Positions 16,787 to 26,020 of a stretch of DNA of 64,000 nt are shown here, one piece after another (within the stretch, counting starts at the first letter, position 1; each line of letters starts with the position of its first letter). Source of the DNA: Shinella zoogloeoides. GTDB taxonomy: Bacteria; Pseudomonadota; Alphaproteobacteria; Rhizobiales; Rhizobiaceae. The notes beneath the pieces are model-generated. The model searched no databases, was not told the DNA's origin, and saw only the letters and a program-made list of their open reading frames with translations. Where the stretch lies: assembly GCF_020883495.1 (NCBI RefSeq), contig NZ_CP086610.1, forward strand, positions 973,501 to 1,037,500, in the 5' to 3' direction. Position numbers and translations under genes: made by a program.

Positions 16787-17911
16787 TTAGAAGTTGCGCT
16801 GCAGACGAAGGAAGCCGCGGGTGAAGTCTTCGTCGGCTGCGCCCGAAACGTCAACGTTGTTGTAGTCAACCGTTGCGAGGAGGTCGAGACCTTCGACGAC
16901 CTGGTAGCCGACGGTCAGACCAACGCGCCACATGTCAGCGTCGCTGTCGAAGCCGAGGTCACCGAAGTACTGAGCTGCCGGGGTGATCGTGAGCTTTTCC
17001 GTTGCCTTGAAGGCGTAGGAAGCAGCAACGGTCCACTCGGAAGCAACCCAGTAAGCGTTCGGGTCGGAAGCCCAGATGCCAGCGAGCTGGAAGGTGCCCG
17101 GGCCAACGTCAGCCGACAGGATAGCGCGGATTGCGCCTTCGTCAGCCCAACCGTCGTAACCGCCGAGAACGTCGAGGTTCACGCCACCGAGCGAGAAGCC
17201 AACCGTGGCGGCAACGCCAAGGTCATGATGGGTGCCCAGAAGCGGAAGCGTAACCGGAATGCCGCCGAGCGCATCCGTAACTTCGTCCTGGCTCCAACGA
17301 CCCGAGAGTTCGTCGAGCGAGATGCCTGCACGCCAGGTGCCGCCATCGTAGGTGTAAGCGATGGAGTCGAAATTGGTCTCATTGCCAAGCGAATCGTTTT
17401 CGCCGTTGATGCCGCTATCCCACCAGCTGTAGAAACGACCGACCTTGAAGCCACCGAGTTCGATGAAGGCTTCGTCGATGAAGAAGCTGTTATCGGAACG
17501 GCCATAGTTTACACTGACGTCTTCAGTAAGGCCGATCGACCGATTCTTGCCGCCGGAAGCTGCTTCGATGTTTACGAAGCCGCGGAGCGTACCAAGTTCG
17601 GTGTCCGAACGTGCGTCGAGGTTGATGTCAACCAGCGTGTGAGCATCCCAATCCGAGCGATCGTTGTCCTTACCCTGGAACACGTCGCCGATTTCGTCGC
17701 GACCGAACGAGGTCTGGAAGCGAACGAAGCCGCCGATCTTGAGGCAGGTTTCGGTGCCCGGGATGTAGAAGAAGCCGGTGCCGAAGGCGTCGCAGACGCG
17801 AACGTATTCCATGGGTTCCGGTTCGGCAGCGACGATAGCGTCGGCGGCCTGTGCGCCGGAAACTGCTGCGAGAGCCGCAGCGGAGCCGATGAGAAGGCTC
17901 TTGATGTTCAT
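16787..17911 (-). CDS. ropA: Outer-membrane porin, RopA/Omp2 family (copy 1)
   Basis: A 374-residue alphaproteobacterial porin (Porin_2 family). The signal peptide is residues 1-22 (ending SGAQA). The mature N-terminus has EYVRVCDAFGTGFFYIPG and TCLKIGGFVRF, a family hallmark with two cysteines. Alternating amphipathic beta strands follow, and the chain ends in Phe (LRLQRNF), the usual outer-membrane assembly signal. It forms general diffusion pores, as in Rhizobium RopA and Brucella Omp2. The GGAGG ribosome site is 9 nt before the ATG. The copy at 18618-19742 encodes the identical protein. The upstream region differs between the copies, so regulation may differ. Confidence 0.95.
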   Translation of the reverse strand: MNIKSLLIGSAAALAAVSGAQAADAIVAAEPEPMEYVRVCDAFGTGFFYIPGTETCLKIGGFVRFQTSFGRDEIGDVFQGKDNDRSDWDAHTLVDINLDARSDTELGTLRGFVNIEAASGGKNRSIGLTEDVSVNYGRSDNSFFIDEAFIELGGFKVGRFYSWWDSGINGENDSLGNETNFDSIAYTYDGGTWRAGISLDELSGRWSQDEVTDALGGIPVTLPLLGTHHDLGVAATVGFSLGGVNLDVLGGYDGWADEGAIRAILSADVGPGTFQLAGIWASDPNAYWVASEWTVAASYAFKATEKLTITPAAQYFGDLGFDSDADMWRVGLTVGYQVVEGLDLLATVDYNNVDVSGAADEDFTRGFLRLQRNF

Positions 17912-18617
17912 TTCTGACCTCCAGTCAAAAACGGCCGGACGTGCGTTTCGCGCGCTGGTGATCAACTTCTGGCGGACACACTCTATATATATAAGGTGAG
18001 GTCGGGGGGCGGTCTCGACATGGGAGAAGCGCGCGCCGACCAATCACGGCACGTTTCCTCCTCTTCCCGGGGAGAAGGGAAGACGATCGCGGGCCGCGGC
18101 TATCGTCGCGCAGGCCAGGATTCGAGATGAGCCTCCTCTTCAGCGTGAGGCCACTGCTGCGACTCGGTGTCGAATCGCAAGCCGGGCGAGGGCGGCGATT
18201 CTCGCGGCCGACACCGTTTCATGGGGGAGAGGGATGAGGCCACAGTCCGAAAAAAGGCCCGCTCTCCCCCGTCAAGAACCGGTTTTGCCCCGTTCCTGCC
18301 GGGTTTGTGGCAAGGGGAATGAACGGATGGGCTAAGCTAAGTGCCCGCTTCATAAGGCTTTTTGTTAATGATCTATAAACTTTTAGCAATCTGCCCGGCC
18401 ATTTTGTGTCCTTTGCGCAACAGCGCTGGGCGAAGGCTGCCACAAATCCCGTCCTGTTTCAGTTTGGAGATTGCTTACCGGGGCGCGTCTTGTATTTTCA
18501 GCTTCGGAAGCAGGGGCGGTTGATCGTCCGCTTCCTGAACTTGGGGATGGGGCAGGGAACGCTGTCCTTCAGCAAAAAACCCAGACCCGTTTGAAACTTT
18601 TTGACTGGAGGTCAGAA
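17912..18617. other. Divergent promoter region between the two porin genes (contains the 666-bp unique segment 17932-18597)
   Basis: No convincing gene. The copy 1 side has an AT-rich run (TATATATATA near 17984-17993) that could be its -10 region. The copy 2 side has a long leader with an AT-rich patch near 18360-18395. A short stretch near 18220-18270 is C/G-rich with GGGGGAGAGGGATGAGG, resembling the edge of a rhizobial palindromic repeat. The two promoter sides are not similar to each other. Confidence 0.6.
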
Positions 18618-19742
18618 ATGAACATCAAGAGCCTTCTCATCGGCTCCGCTGCGGCTCTCGCAGCAGTTTCCGGCGCACAGGCCGCCGACGCTATCGTCGC
18701 TGCCGAACCGGAACCCATGGAATACGTTCGCGTCTGCGACGCCTTCGGCACCGGCTTCTTCTACATCCCGGGCACCGAAACCTGCCTCAAGATCGGCGGC
18801 TTCGTTCGCTTCCAGACCTCGTTCGGTCGCGACGAAATCGGCGACGTGTTCCAGGGTAAGGACAACGATCGCTCGGATTGGGATGCTCACACGCTGGTTG
18901 ACATCAACCTCGACGCACGTTCGGACACCGAACTTGGTACGCTCCGCGGCTTCGTAAACATCGAAGCAGCTTCCGGCGGCAAGAATCGGTCGATCGGCCT
19001 TACTGAAGACGTCAGTGTAAACTATGGCCGTTCCGATAACAGCTTCTTCATCGACGAAGCCTTCATCGAACTCGGTGGCTTCAAGGTCGGTCGTTTCTAC
19101 AGCTGGTGGGATAGCGGCATCAACGGCGAAAACGATTCGCTTGGCAATGAGACCAATTTCGACTCCATCGCTTACACCTACGATGGCGGCACCTGGCGTG
19201 CAGGCATCTCGCTCGACGAACTCTCGGGTCGTTGGAGCCAGGACGAAGTTACGGATGCGCTCGGCGGCATTCCGGTTACGCTTCCGCTTCTGGGCACCCA
19301 TCATGACCTTGGCGTTGCCGCCACGGTTGGCTTCTCGCTCGGTGGCGTGAACCTCGACGTTCTCGGCGGTTACGACGGTTGGGCTGACGAAGGCGCAATC
19401 CGCGCTATCCTGTCGGCTGACGTTGGCCCGGGCACCTTCCAGCTCGCTGGCATCTGGGCTTCCGACCCGAACGCTTACTGGGTTGCTTCCGAGTGGACCG
19501 TTGCTGCTTCCTACGCCTTCAAGGCAACGGAAAAGCTCACGATCACCCCGGCAGCTCAGTACTTCGGTGACCTCGGCTTCGACAGCGACGCTGACATGTG
19601 GCGCGTTGGTCTGACCGTCGGCTACCAGGTCGTCGAAGGTCTCGACCTCCTCGCAACGGTTGACTACAACAACGTTGACGTTTCGGGCGCAGCCGACGAA
19701 GACTTCACCCGCGGCTTCCTTCGTCTGCAGCGCAACTTCTAA
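18618..19742 (+). CDS. ropA: Outer-membrane porin, RopA/Omp2 family (copy 2)
   Basis: Encodes the same 374 residues as the gene at 16787-17911, with the same signal peptide, cysteine pair and C-terminal Phe. The ribosome site and terminator are also identical. It is transcribed away from copy 1 under a different upstream sequence with a longer apparent leader. In-frame codons further upstream (from 18471) lie in the unique segment, are not shared with copy 1, and are not counted as coding. Identity without any silent difference implies very recent duplication or ongoing gene conversion, as known for Brucella omp2a/omp2b. Confidence 0.95.
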   Translation: MNIKSLLIGSAAALAAVSGAQAADAIVAAEPEPMEYVRVCDAFGTGFFYIPGTETCLKIGGFVRFQTSFGRDEIGDVFQGKDNDRSDWDAHTLVDINLDARSDTELGTLRGFVNIEAASGGKNRSIGLTEDVSVNYGRSDNSFFIDEAFIELGGFKVGRFYSWWDSGINGENDSLGNETNFDSIAYTYDGGTWRAGISLDELSGRWSQDEVTDALGGIPVTLPLLGTHHDLGVAATVGFSLGGVNLDVLGGYDGWADEGAIRAILSADVGPGTFQLAGIWASDPNAYWVASEWTVAASYAFKATEKLTITPAAQYFGDLGFDSDADMWRVGLTVGYQVVEGLDLLATVDYNNVDVSGAADEDFTRGFLRLQRNF

Positions 19743-19765
19743 CCTGAAGTTGAGCTAAAGATTGA

Positions 19766-19795
19766 CCCGCAGTCTCTTCGAGGCTGCGGGTTTTT
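19766..19795 (+). terminator. Terminator of porin copy 2
   Basis: Same hairpin as for copy 1: 7-bp CCCGCAG/CTGCGGG stem plus three inner pairs, then TTTTTCGTTTTT. Confidence 0.8.
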
Positions 19796-19882
19796 CGTTT
19801 TTGGCGATTTGATCATGGCCAGCGGTGAATGCCTGACGTGACAGGCTTCCCTTATTTGGGGTCTTACGAATGGAATGAGCCG

Positions 19883-20758
19883 CTAGAGGTGGCCCAGGAA
19901 CGCCTTTATCCTGGAGAACAGCTCGGGATGGTGAAGGAGGGGGGCGTGGCCCTGGCCTTTTGCGGTCGTCGTTTCCACGTTCGAGCCATGCGCCGCCATG
20001 CGCGCCAGCGTCTCCTTCGAGAACACCCGGGAATGTTCGCCCCGCACTGCGAGCAGGGGCTTGCGGGCGAGAAGCTCGAATTGCGGCCAGAGCGTCGGCA
20101 GCGGCTTGCTGAAATCGATGGCCTGCAGTTGATCCACCAGCTTCGAATCATGGTCAGCGACGAGCTGGCCGTCCTTCTCCCGATAGATGGCTTCGGCCAT
20201 TTCGAGCCAGTCGGCCCGTGCCAGCGCGGGGAATGTCGGGCCATGAATGGCTTCCAGCGTATCGGCGGCGTCCGTGAAGCTGGCCGGGAAGGAGCGTTTC
20301 GCCAGATAATCGCGAATCTCTTTGAGACCGGCAGCCTCGATTTCGGGGCCGATATCATTGAGGACGGCGGCGGTGATGAGATCCGGCCGCAGGGCTGCCA
20401 TGACGTGCAGGATCAGCCCGCCGCGCGATGTGCCGACGAAAAGCGCCTCATCGATGCCGAGCGCCGCGCAGGTGGCGATGACGTCGCCGCATTCCATCGG
20501 CACATTGTAGTTGGCCGGGTTCTCGTCATAGGCGGAAAGGCCGCGCCCGCGATAGTCGAGGCTGACGACGCGGCGAGGCGAGACGGGATCCTGTGACACC
20601 AGCAGGGCGAAGCGATGGAAATCCCGTCCGTTCCGGCTGAGGCCCGGCAGACAGACGAGGGGGCGGCGATCGTTCCCGCCGCCGGCTGGTGCATAGTCCC
20701 GTGCGTGAAGCCGCAGCCCGTCCTGAGCGGTGATGAAGCGGCTGGTGGAATGTGTCAT
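19883..20758 (-). CDS. Alpha/beta hydrolase
   Basis: A 291-residue alpha/beta-hydrolase-fold protein. Seen: LVCLPGLSRNGRDF (oxyanion region), SLDYRGRGLSAYD, the nucleophile elbow VGTSRGG, and a C-terminal GQGHAPLLHHPE with the catalytic His. Asp156 of NDIGPEIE is in the position after strand 6. No signal peptide. It stands alone between the porin locus and the lytic transglycosylase. The substrate cannot be told; haloperoxidase-like, lactonase and esterase members share this pattern. Confidence 0.8.
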   Translation of the reverse strand: MTHSTSRFITAQDGLRLHARDYAPAGGGNDRRPLVCLPGLSRNGRDFHRFALLVSQDPVSPRRVVSLDYRGRGLSAYDENPANYNVPMECGDVIATCAALGIDEALFVGTSRGGLILHVMAALRPDLITAAVLNDIGPEIEAAGLKEIRDYLAKRSFPASFTDAADTLEAIHGPTFPALARADWLEMAEAIYREKDGQLVADHDSKLVDQLQAIDFSKPLPTLWPQFELLARKPLLAVRGEHSRVFSKETLARMAAHGSNVETTTAKGQGHAPLLHHPELFSRIKAFLGHL

Positions 20759-20942
20759 GTGCTGGCGCCCCGTATCTGGTTTGCGGCCAGACTAGAGTAT
20801 TTCCAGCGAAAGCGCGTAGCGGTTTTCCGCGCGGAAAGACGAAAAAACAAAGCGTTGGAGCGTCTTTGCGCTTCGAGGAGAAGCGGGGCCCTTCTGGAGG
20901 GGGCTTGTCGGCGAGACAGACAGCGCAGGCCGTCGGCGTCGA
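20759..20942. other. Intergenic region with rhizobial-type palindromes
   Basis: 184 bp with local inverted stretches (AGCGGTTTTCCGCG and flanks). It resembles short repeat units common between rhizobial genes. No coding content seen. Confidence 0.4.
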
Positions 20943-23012
20943 CTACCGCCCCACGCTCAGGTCGTGCACGATATCGGCCTTCTGGCCGAGCCGGGTCTTG
21001 TAGACCTGATAGTTCTCCATGACGCGCTGCACATAGCCGCGGGTCTCGGAGAAGGGGATGCGCTCGATCCAGTCGACGACCTCGTCGATGGGCTTGCCGC
21101 GCGGGTCGCCATAACGGGCGATCCATTGCGGCACGCGGCGGGGGCCGGCATTGTAGGCGATGAAGGTGAGAACGTAGGAGCCGCCGAAATCGCTGATCTG
21201 CTCGCCGAGATAATGCGCGCCGAGCGTGGCGTTATAGGCGGCGTCCGTCGTCAGCCGTTCCTTCGAATAGGCAAGGCCGTAGCGCTTGGCCACGCCTTCC
21301 GCCGTGCCCGGCATGAGCTGCAGCAGGCCGCGTGCATTGGCCGGCGAGACGGCGGCGGGGTTGAAGGCGCTTTCCTGCCGGGCGATGGCATAGGCAAGCG
21401 CCTTGCCGGAGCCGGAAATGTTGGCGCCGTCCGGAATGACGCCGATGGGGAAGGCGAGCGCCGCCACGTCGATGCCGCGCCCGAAGGCGATCTTGCCGAT
21501 CTGCAGGGAAAGCTGGTGATTGCCCTCCTTTTCCGCCTGCGCGGCAAGAAGGGCAAGCTCGCCCGGGCTCATCAGGTCGCCGGCGAGCGCGCGATAGAGA
21601 CTGTCGCCGCGCCAGCCGTGGCCGGCGGCCTGCAGGCGGGCGATGGCCTGCACGGCCTCGCGCTGATGGAAGCGTGCCCGTTCTTCAGCCGTCGGTGTCG
21701 GATATGCGACGTTCAGCGCCTTGCGGCCAAGCCGCGCGCCGGCAAGCTGGCCGTAGAAGGTGCCGGGGAAATTGGCCGCCTTGGCGAAATAGTCCTTCGC
21801 TTCGCCCGGTCCGCCTTTTTCGGCCGCGCGGCCGAGCCAGTACCAGGCGCGGGAAACGGAGAGTGGGCGGTCGGAGGCTTGCAGGATGCGCCGGAAGTGC
21901 TTTGCGGCGGTCTTCGGCTCGCCGAGATCGCGCAGCGCATACCAGCCGGCATGAAACTCCGCCTCCACGATATCGGCCGGATCGTCCGCGCCGTGATGGG
22001 CGGCGACACGATAGGCGTCGCGATAGTCGCCGAGATCGGCAAGGCCGCGGCTGACGATGCGCTGCTCGTTCCACCATGCGCCCGGGTTGACGAGGCGCGC
22101 CGGCTCCTCCGGCATGGCGTCGAACAGTTTTGCTGCCGCGCGATACTCTTCCTTGTTCCGCAGGTTGCGGATGCGCAGATACGTATAGGCCGGATCCTGG
22201 TGCCAGCGGGCATCCACCGCCTTGATGAGGTCGCCCGCCGTTTTTTGCTTGCCGAGAACGGCCGCCCAGGCGCGGTAAAGCGACTGCGCCTTGCCGAGGT
22301 CGCCGAAACGCTGCGCCTGCTCCTTGCGGTCGCGGTAGAGCAGCATGTCCATGCGCGCCTTGTGGTCGTCGGTGGTAAGCAGCGTGCCGAATTCATCGAG
22401 AATCTGGCTTTCGAGATCGGGCGAAAGCGTTTCCTTGCGCCAGAAGGATTGCAGGATTTCCGTGGCGCGCGCCGGATTGCCCGTCGCGATCAGCGCGCGG
22501 CAGAGCACGATGGCGCCCTCGGCCGTCTCCGGCCGTGTCGTGCCGAAGGCGGCGAGAACATCGGCCGTGGGCGGGTTTTCCCGGGCGAGCGCCCGTTCGG
22601 AATGGGTGCGCAGCGCGGTGAGGCCGGGCCAGCCCTTCAGCTCGCGCTGGGCATTCGCGATTTCCCAGGAGGGAACGCCGCGCTGCCCGGAAACGGCGAT
22701 CGCCCAGGTCAGGATATGGCGGTCGAGGCTGTTGGCGGGCAGGCGGTCGCGGGCGGCGATGGCGGTGGCGGCATCGCGGTTGGAGAGCGCGTCGAGACCC
22801 TCGCGCAGGTCCGCGCTTACCGGCTGCATGCTGTCCGCGCGCGGAATGGCGCTTGTGATGAAATCCTTCGACGGCATGTCGGCGGCAAAGCCGAGCGGTT
22901 TTATCGCGGGCGTCGCGGCGTTCTCCGCCTCGACGGAGGAGGGGCGCAGGGCAAGGCCGGCCACACCGGCCAGCAACAAGGCGCAAAGGATGAAACTGTT
23001 TCTCGAGATCAT
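20943..23012 (-). CDS. slt: Soluble lytic murein transglycosylase
   Basis: 689 residues. The signal-type N-terminus (ISRNSFILCALLLAGVAGLAL) points to the periplasm. A long alpha-helical superhelix with TPR-like repeats covers about residues 60-500. The C-terminal SLT domain has AIARQESAFNPAAVSPANA with the catalytic Glu, then GLLQLMPGTA and FIAYNAGPRRVPQW. It cleaves the MurNAc-GlcNAc bond to give 1,6-anhydroMurNAc ends. The start is the ATG of MISRNSF, which places the signal peptide first; the upstream open frame is non-homologous. Monocistronic. Confidence 0.9.
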   Translation of the reverse strand: MISRNSFILCALLLAGVAGLALRPSSVEAENAATPAIKPLGFAADMPSKDFITSAIPRADSMQPVSADLREGLDALSNRDAATAIAARDRLPANSLDRHILTWAIAVSGQRGVPSWEIANAQRELKGWPGLTALRTHSERALARENPPTADVLAAFGTTRPETAEGAIVLCRALIATGNPARATEILQSFWRKETLSPDLESQILDEFGTLLTTDDHKARMDMLLYRDRKEQAQRFGDLGKAQSLYRAWAAVLGKQKTAGDLIKAVDARWHQDPAYTYLRIRNLRNKEEYRAAAKLFDAMPEEPARLVNPGAWWNEQRIVSRGLADLGDYRDAYRVAAHHGADDPADIVEAEFHAGWYALRDLGEPKTAAKHFRRILQASDRPLSVSRAWYWLGRAAEKGGPGEAKDYFAKAANFPGTFYGQLAGARLGRKALNVAYPTPTAEERARFHQREAVQAIARLQAAGHGWRGDSLYRALAGDLMSPGELALLAAQAEKEGNHQLSLQIGKIAFGRGIDVAALAFPIGVIPDGANISGSGKALAYAIARQESAFNPAAVSPANARGLLQLMPGTAEGVAKRYGLAYSKERLTTDAAYNATLGAHYLGEQISDFGGSYVLTFIAYNAGPRRVPQWIARYGDPRGKPIDEVVDWIERIPFSETRGYVQRVMENYQVYKTRLGQKADIVHDLSVGR

Positions 23013-23338
23013 GCTACATCCCGGATACCTGCCGGCGGGCGGCGTGTCCGTTCGTCCCTTTCCGCCCGAATATCGACAATGATTAACCCTTTGTTGCCTT
23101 AACGAAACCTTAACCGCAGCCGTCACGAAGCCGTGAAGGCGGGCGCTGCGGAAGCGACGGACCGGGCAGGGCGAATATTCGTCCGCCCGCACCATTTCCG
23201 CCGCGATCATGCATGAAAAACGCCTGCCGCGCGGCTTGCCGCATGACGGTCACATGATTATTGTGCGGCAGCTTTTTAACCACGGAATACGGCCAAAGCA
23301 TGTAAGCCGCAGGGCGGCTTCGGCCTCAGGAGTTCTCG
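23013..23338. other. Divergent slt/dapA intergenic region
   Basis: 326 bp with promoters expected in both directions. There is an AT-rich patch near 23250-23285. No lysine-riboswitch-like structure or small gene was recognised. Confidence 0.4.
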
Positions 23339-24223
23339 ATGTTCAAGGGATCCATTCCCGCTCTCGTCACCCCCTTCACGAATGCCGGCACTGTCGACGA
23401 AGAAGCCTTCGCCGCGCATGTGGAGTGGCAGATCGGCGAAGGCAGCCACGGCCTCGTTCCGGTCGGCACCACCGGCGAATCGCCGACGCTGTCGCATGAC
23501 GAGCACAAACGGGTGGTTGAACTGTGCATCGAGGTTGCCGCCGGCCGCGTTCCGGTCATCGCCGGCGCCGGCTCCAACAACACGAAGGAAGCGATCGACC
23601 TTGCCCAGCACGCCGAAAAGGCGGGCGCGGACGCAATCCTCGTCGTGACGCCCTATTACAACAAGCCGACGCAGAAGGGGCTTTTCGCGCATTACGCGGC
23701 GATTGCCGAGGCGGTGAAGCTGCCGATCGTCATCTACAACATCCCCGGCCGCTCCGTGGTCGACATGACGCCGGAGACGATGGGCGCGCTGCACAAGGCG
23801 CATCCTTCCATCATGGGCGTCAAGGATGCGACGGGCAAGATCGAGCGCGTTTCCGAGCAGCGCATCGCCTGCGGCAAGGGCTTCGTCCAGCTTTCGGGCG
23901 AGGATGCGACGGCGCTCGGCTTCAACGCCCATGGCGGCATCGGCTGCATTTCCGTCACCGCCAATGTCGCTCCGCGCCTGTGCGCCGAGTTCCAGAAGGC
24001 GACGCTTGCCGGCGACTACGCCAAGGCGCTGGAATACCAGGACAAGCTGATGCCGCTGCACAAGGCTATCTTCATGGAGCCGGGCGTGTGCGGGGCGAAA
24101 TACGCGCTGAACCGCACCCGCGGCCTCAACCGGACCGTTCGCTCGCCGCTGCTCTCTTCGCTCGAGCCGGCCACGGAGGCGGCAATCGACGCGGCGCTTC
24201 GCCACGCCGGCCTGCTGAACTGA
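23339..24223 (+). CDS. dapA: 4-hydroxy-tetrahydrodipicolinate synthase
   Basis: 294 residues, the usual length. It condenses pyruvate with aspartate semialdehyde, the first committed step to lysine and diaminopimelate. Seen: [10 protein letters not shown], the [14 protein letters not shown] pyruvate-binding loop, [14 protein letters not shown] and [11 protein letters not shown] with the catalytic Tyr, and the Schiff-base Lys in [15 protein letters not shown] lies upstream of the ATG. smpB begins one base after its stop, so the two are probably co-transcribed, as in many alphaproteobacteria. Confidence 0.96.
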   Translation: MFKGSIPALVTPFTNAGTVDEEAFAAHVEWQIGEGSHGLVPVGTTGESPTLSHDEHKRVVELCIEVAAGRVPVIAGAGSNNTKEAIDLAQHAEKAGADAILVVTPYYNKPTQKGLFAHYAAIAEAVKLPIVIYNIPGRSVVDMTPETMGALHKAHPSIMGVKDATGKIERVSEQRIACGKGFVQLSGEDATALGFNAHGGIGCISVTANVAPRLCAEFQKATLAGDYAKALEYQDKLMPLHKAIFMEPGVCGAKYALNRTRGLNRTVRSPLLSSLEPATEAAIDAALRHAGLLN

Positions 24224-24224
24224 C

Positions 24225-24704
24225 ATGGCGACGAAGGCACGCCCCACGACGATCAAGAAGATTGTGGCGGAGAACCGCAAGGCCCGCTTCAACTACGAGA
24301 TCATCGATACCTACGAGGCCGGCCTCGTGCTGACCGGCACGGAGGTCAAGTCGCTGCGTGAGGGCAAGGCGAATATCGCGGAATCCTATGCGTCCGACGA
24401 AGATGGCGAAATCTGGCTGATCAATTCCTACCTGCCGGAATACCTGCAGGCGAACCGCTTCAACCACGAGACCCGCCGCCGCCGCAAGCTGCTGCTCTCC
24501 AAGCGCGAGATCCATCGCCTGCGCGTTGCTATCAACCGGGAAGGCATGACGCTCGTGCCGCTGAAGGTCTACTTCAACGATGTCGGCCGGGCGAAGATCG
24601 AGCTGGCTCTCGCCAAGGGCAAGAAGCTGCACGACAAGCGCGAGACCGAGAAGGAACGCGACTGGAACCGCCAGAAGGGCCGTCTGCTGCGCGAGCGCGG
24701 CTGA
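24225..24704 (+). CDS. smpB: SsrA-binding protein
   Basis: SmpB (159 aa) binds tmRNA and is required for trans-translation of stalled ribosomes. Seen: [55 protein letters not shown] and the basic C-terminal tail ([19 protein letters not shown]). The length is standard. It starts one base after the dapA stop. The ssrA tmRNA gene is not seen in this window. Confidence 0.96.
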   Translation: MATKARPTTIKKIVAENRKARFNYEIIDTYEAGLVLTGTEVKSLREGKANIAESYASDEDGEIWLINSYLPEYLQANRFNHETRRRRKLLLSKREIHRLRVAINREGMTLVPLKVYFNDVGRAKIELALAKGKKLHDKRETEKERDWNRQKGRLLRERG

Positions 24705-24752
24705 GCCTGAAACAGAAAAACGCGGCGCGCCAGGCGTGGCGTGTTTCCTTCA

Positions 24753-24777
24753 GCCGAAGCGAGGCTTCGGCATGCTT
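24753..24777 (+). terminator. Hairpin downstream of smpB
   Basis: Perfect 8-bp stem GCCGAAGC/GCTTCGGC with a GAG loop, then ATGCTTTTC. It ends just before the convergent gene at 24780, so it may serve both directions. The T-run is weak. Confidence 0.45.
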
Positions 24778-24779
24778 TT

Positions 24780-25256
24780 CTAGAACTGATTGTAAATCTG
24801 CGCGACCACCGACTGGCGGGCGACATGGGCAAGCTCGGCGCTGCCCTGCGGCGCAGGCACGTCCGGCGAAGGCGCGGGGTTGGCGCTCGGCGTGCGGGCG
24901 GTGAGGAACGACGACATCAGCGTGTTGAGGTCGTTGCTCTCGATGGCGAGGCGCGCCGTCGGGTTGCGCTCGGCCGCCACGCGTGCGTCCGTGGTTGCCT
25001 GCGCCGGGGAAACGGCATGGGAGGGCAGGGCGGCAATGCCGGGCAGGCCGTTGGGCGCATAGAGGAAGCTGAGATCGCCGATCTCCTCCGCGACATCGGA
25101 GGGCGTGGCGACCTGCGTGACCGGCTGGGACTGGGAGAGCGCGGCGAGCGCTTCGACGGCGGGCCGGCTTTCGGCGGACGGAACGGCCGCGCGCCTTTCG
25201 AGCGCGCTCGATGCTGCCCGGTAACTGCTGCCCGAAAGCGATACTGCGTCCACCAT
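24780..25256 (-). CDS. Hypothetical protein, Ala/Ser/Pro-rich (158 aa)
   Basis: Not recognised. No signal peptide or membrane segment. The N-terminus (VDAVSLSGSSYRAASSALERR) and C-terminus (ARQSVVAQIYNQF) look structured. The middle is rich in Ala, Pro and Ser and is probably disordered. The codon bias is like that of its neighbours and no better frame overlaps it. It starts with ATG and has no obvious operon partner. Confidence 0.55.
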   Translation of the reverse strand: MVDAVSLSGSSYRAASSALERRAAVPSAESRPAVEALAALSQSQPVTQVATPSDVAEEIGDLSFLYAPNGLPGIAALPSHAVSPAQATTDARVAAERNPTARLAIESNDLNTLMSSFLTARTPSANPAPSPDVPAPQGSAELAHVARQSVVAQIYNQF

Positions 25257-25423
25257 TCTCGGAATGTCCCAATGCGAGATAACTGTCGCTCTCGGGAATA
25301 GCAGGAGAGTCTTGCAGAACCCTAATGGGTGGCGAAGGCATTTGATTCAATGTTTAACGAAGCGTTGAATAGGCTGGATTTTCAGGTTTTCCGCAGGGCG
25401 AAAAATGGAACAATCCGGTTCAT

Positions 25424-25957
25424 TCAGCCATCTCGGCGCTCCGGATGGGCCATTTCGTACCAGACTTCGCCGTGCTCGCTGCCGCATATGGGGACGGGCC
25501 AGTCGACATGCTCGGTGCGCGTATGGCGCATGCCGAGTTTCTCCATCACCCGGCGCGATGCGCGGTTCACCGTCATGGTGGTTGCGACGATCCTGTCGTA
25601 GCCGCCCTTGCTGAAGCCCCAGTCGACAAGCGCCGCGGCGCCTTCCGACGCCAATCCCTGTCCCCATTCCGTTCGGCGCAGGCGATATCCAAGTTCGGCC
25701 ACGCTCTCGTCTTCCGGCCAAAGGCAGAACCACCCGACGAAGGCGCCGCCGCGCACGCGCCGCGCCGTCCAGACATAGGGTTCCGTTCCCCGCGGCATGA
25801 GGAATGTGCTGTTCGGATCGGGATCTTCATTGTCGACGGCGTATCCGCCGTTCAGAAAGCGCATGACCTCGGGGTCGCGTTCGAGCGCGATGAAGTCGTC
25901 GCGGTCGCTTGGGCGGCAGGGGAGGAGCGTCAGTCGCGTCGTTTGCAAAACGGCCAT
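25424..25957 (-). CDS. GNAT-family N-acetyltransferase
   Basis: A 177-residue RimJ/RimL-type acetyltransferase. Seen: the N-terminal TTRLTLLPCRPSDRDDFIAL, a central ELGYRLRRTEWGQGLASEGAAAL stretch matching acetyl-CoA-binding motif A (Q/R-x-x-G-x-G/A), and NRASRRVMEKLGM, the usual motif B helix. It transfers acetyl from acetyl-CoA to an unknown amine. It is monocistronic between two unrelated genes. Confidence 0.85.
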   Translation of the reverse strand: MAVLQTTRLTLLPCRPSDRDDFIALERDPEVMRFLNGGYAVDNEDPDPNSTFLMPRGTEPYVWTARRVRGGAFVGWFCLWPEDESVAELGYRLRRTEWGQGLASEGAAALVDWGFSKGGYDRIVATTMTVNRASRRVMEKLGMRHTRTEHVDWPVPICGSEHGEVWYEMAHPERRDG

Positions 25958-26020
25958 TGCCGAACATCCGTTATATGACGTGTCCGCAACAGCCGTAGCG
26001 CGCCTTCCGGCCTGAGTCGA

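Larger units (their letters stand above)
16729..17931 (-). repeat. Left arm of 1203-bp inverted repeat (porin copy 1)
   Basis: Reverse complement of 18598-19800. It spans the porin ribosome site, whole CDS and terminator. Identity stops abruptly 20 bp before the start codon and just past the terminator T-run. Checked at both edges and at internal stretches, and supported by identical translations in several frames. Confidence 0.93.
18598..19800 (+). repeat. Right arm of 1203-bp inverted repeat (porin copy 2)
   Basis: Reverse complement of 16729-17931. The mirrored coordinates sum to 36529 at every checked point. Confidence 0.93.

Noticed and set aside
17225..17917. A 230-residue frame antisense to porin copy 1, with a twin at 18612-19304
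   Set aside because: Both are reverse reads of the porin gene. Their identity only reflects the inverted repeat.
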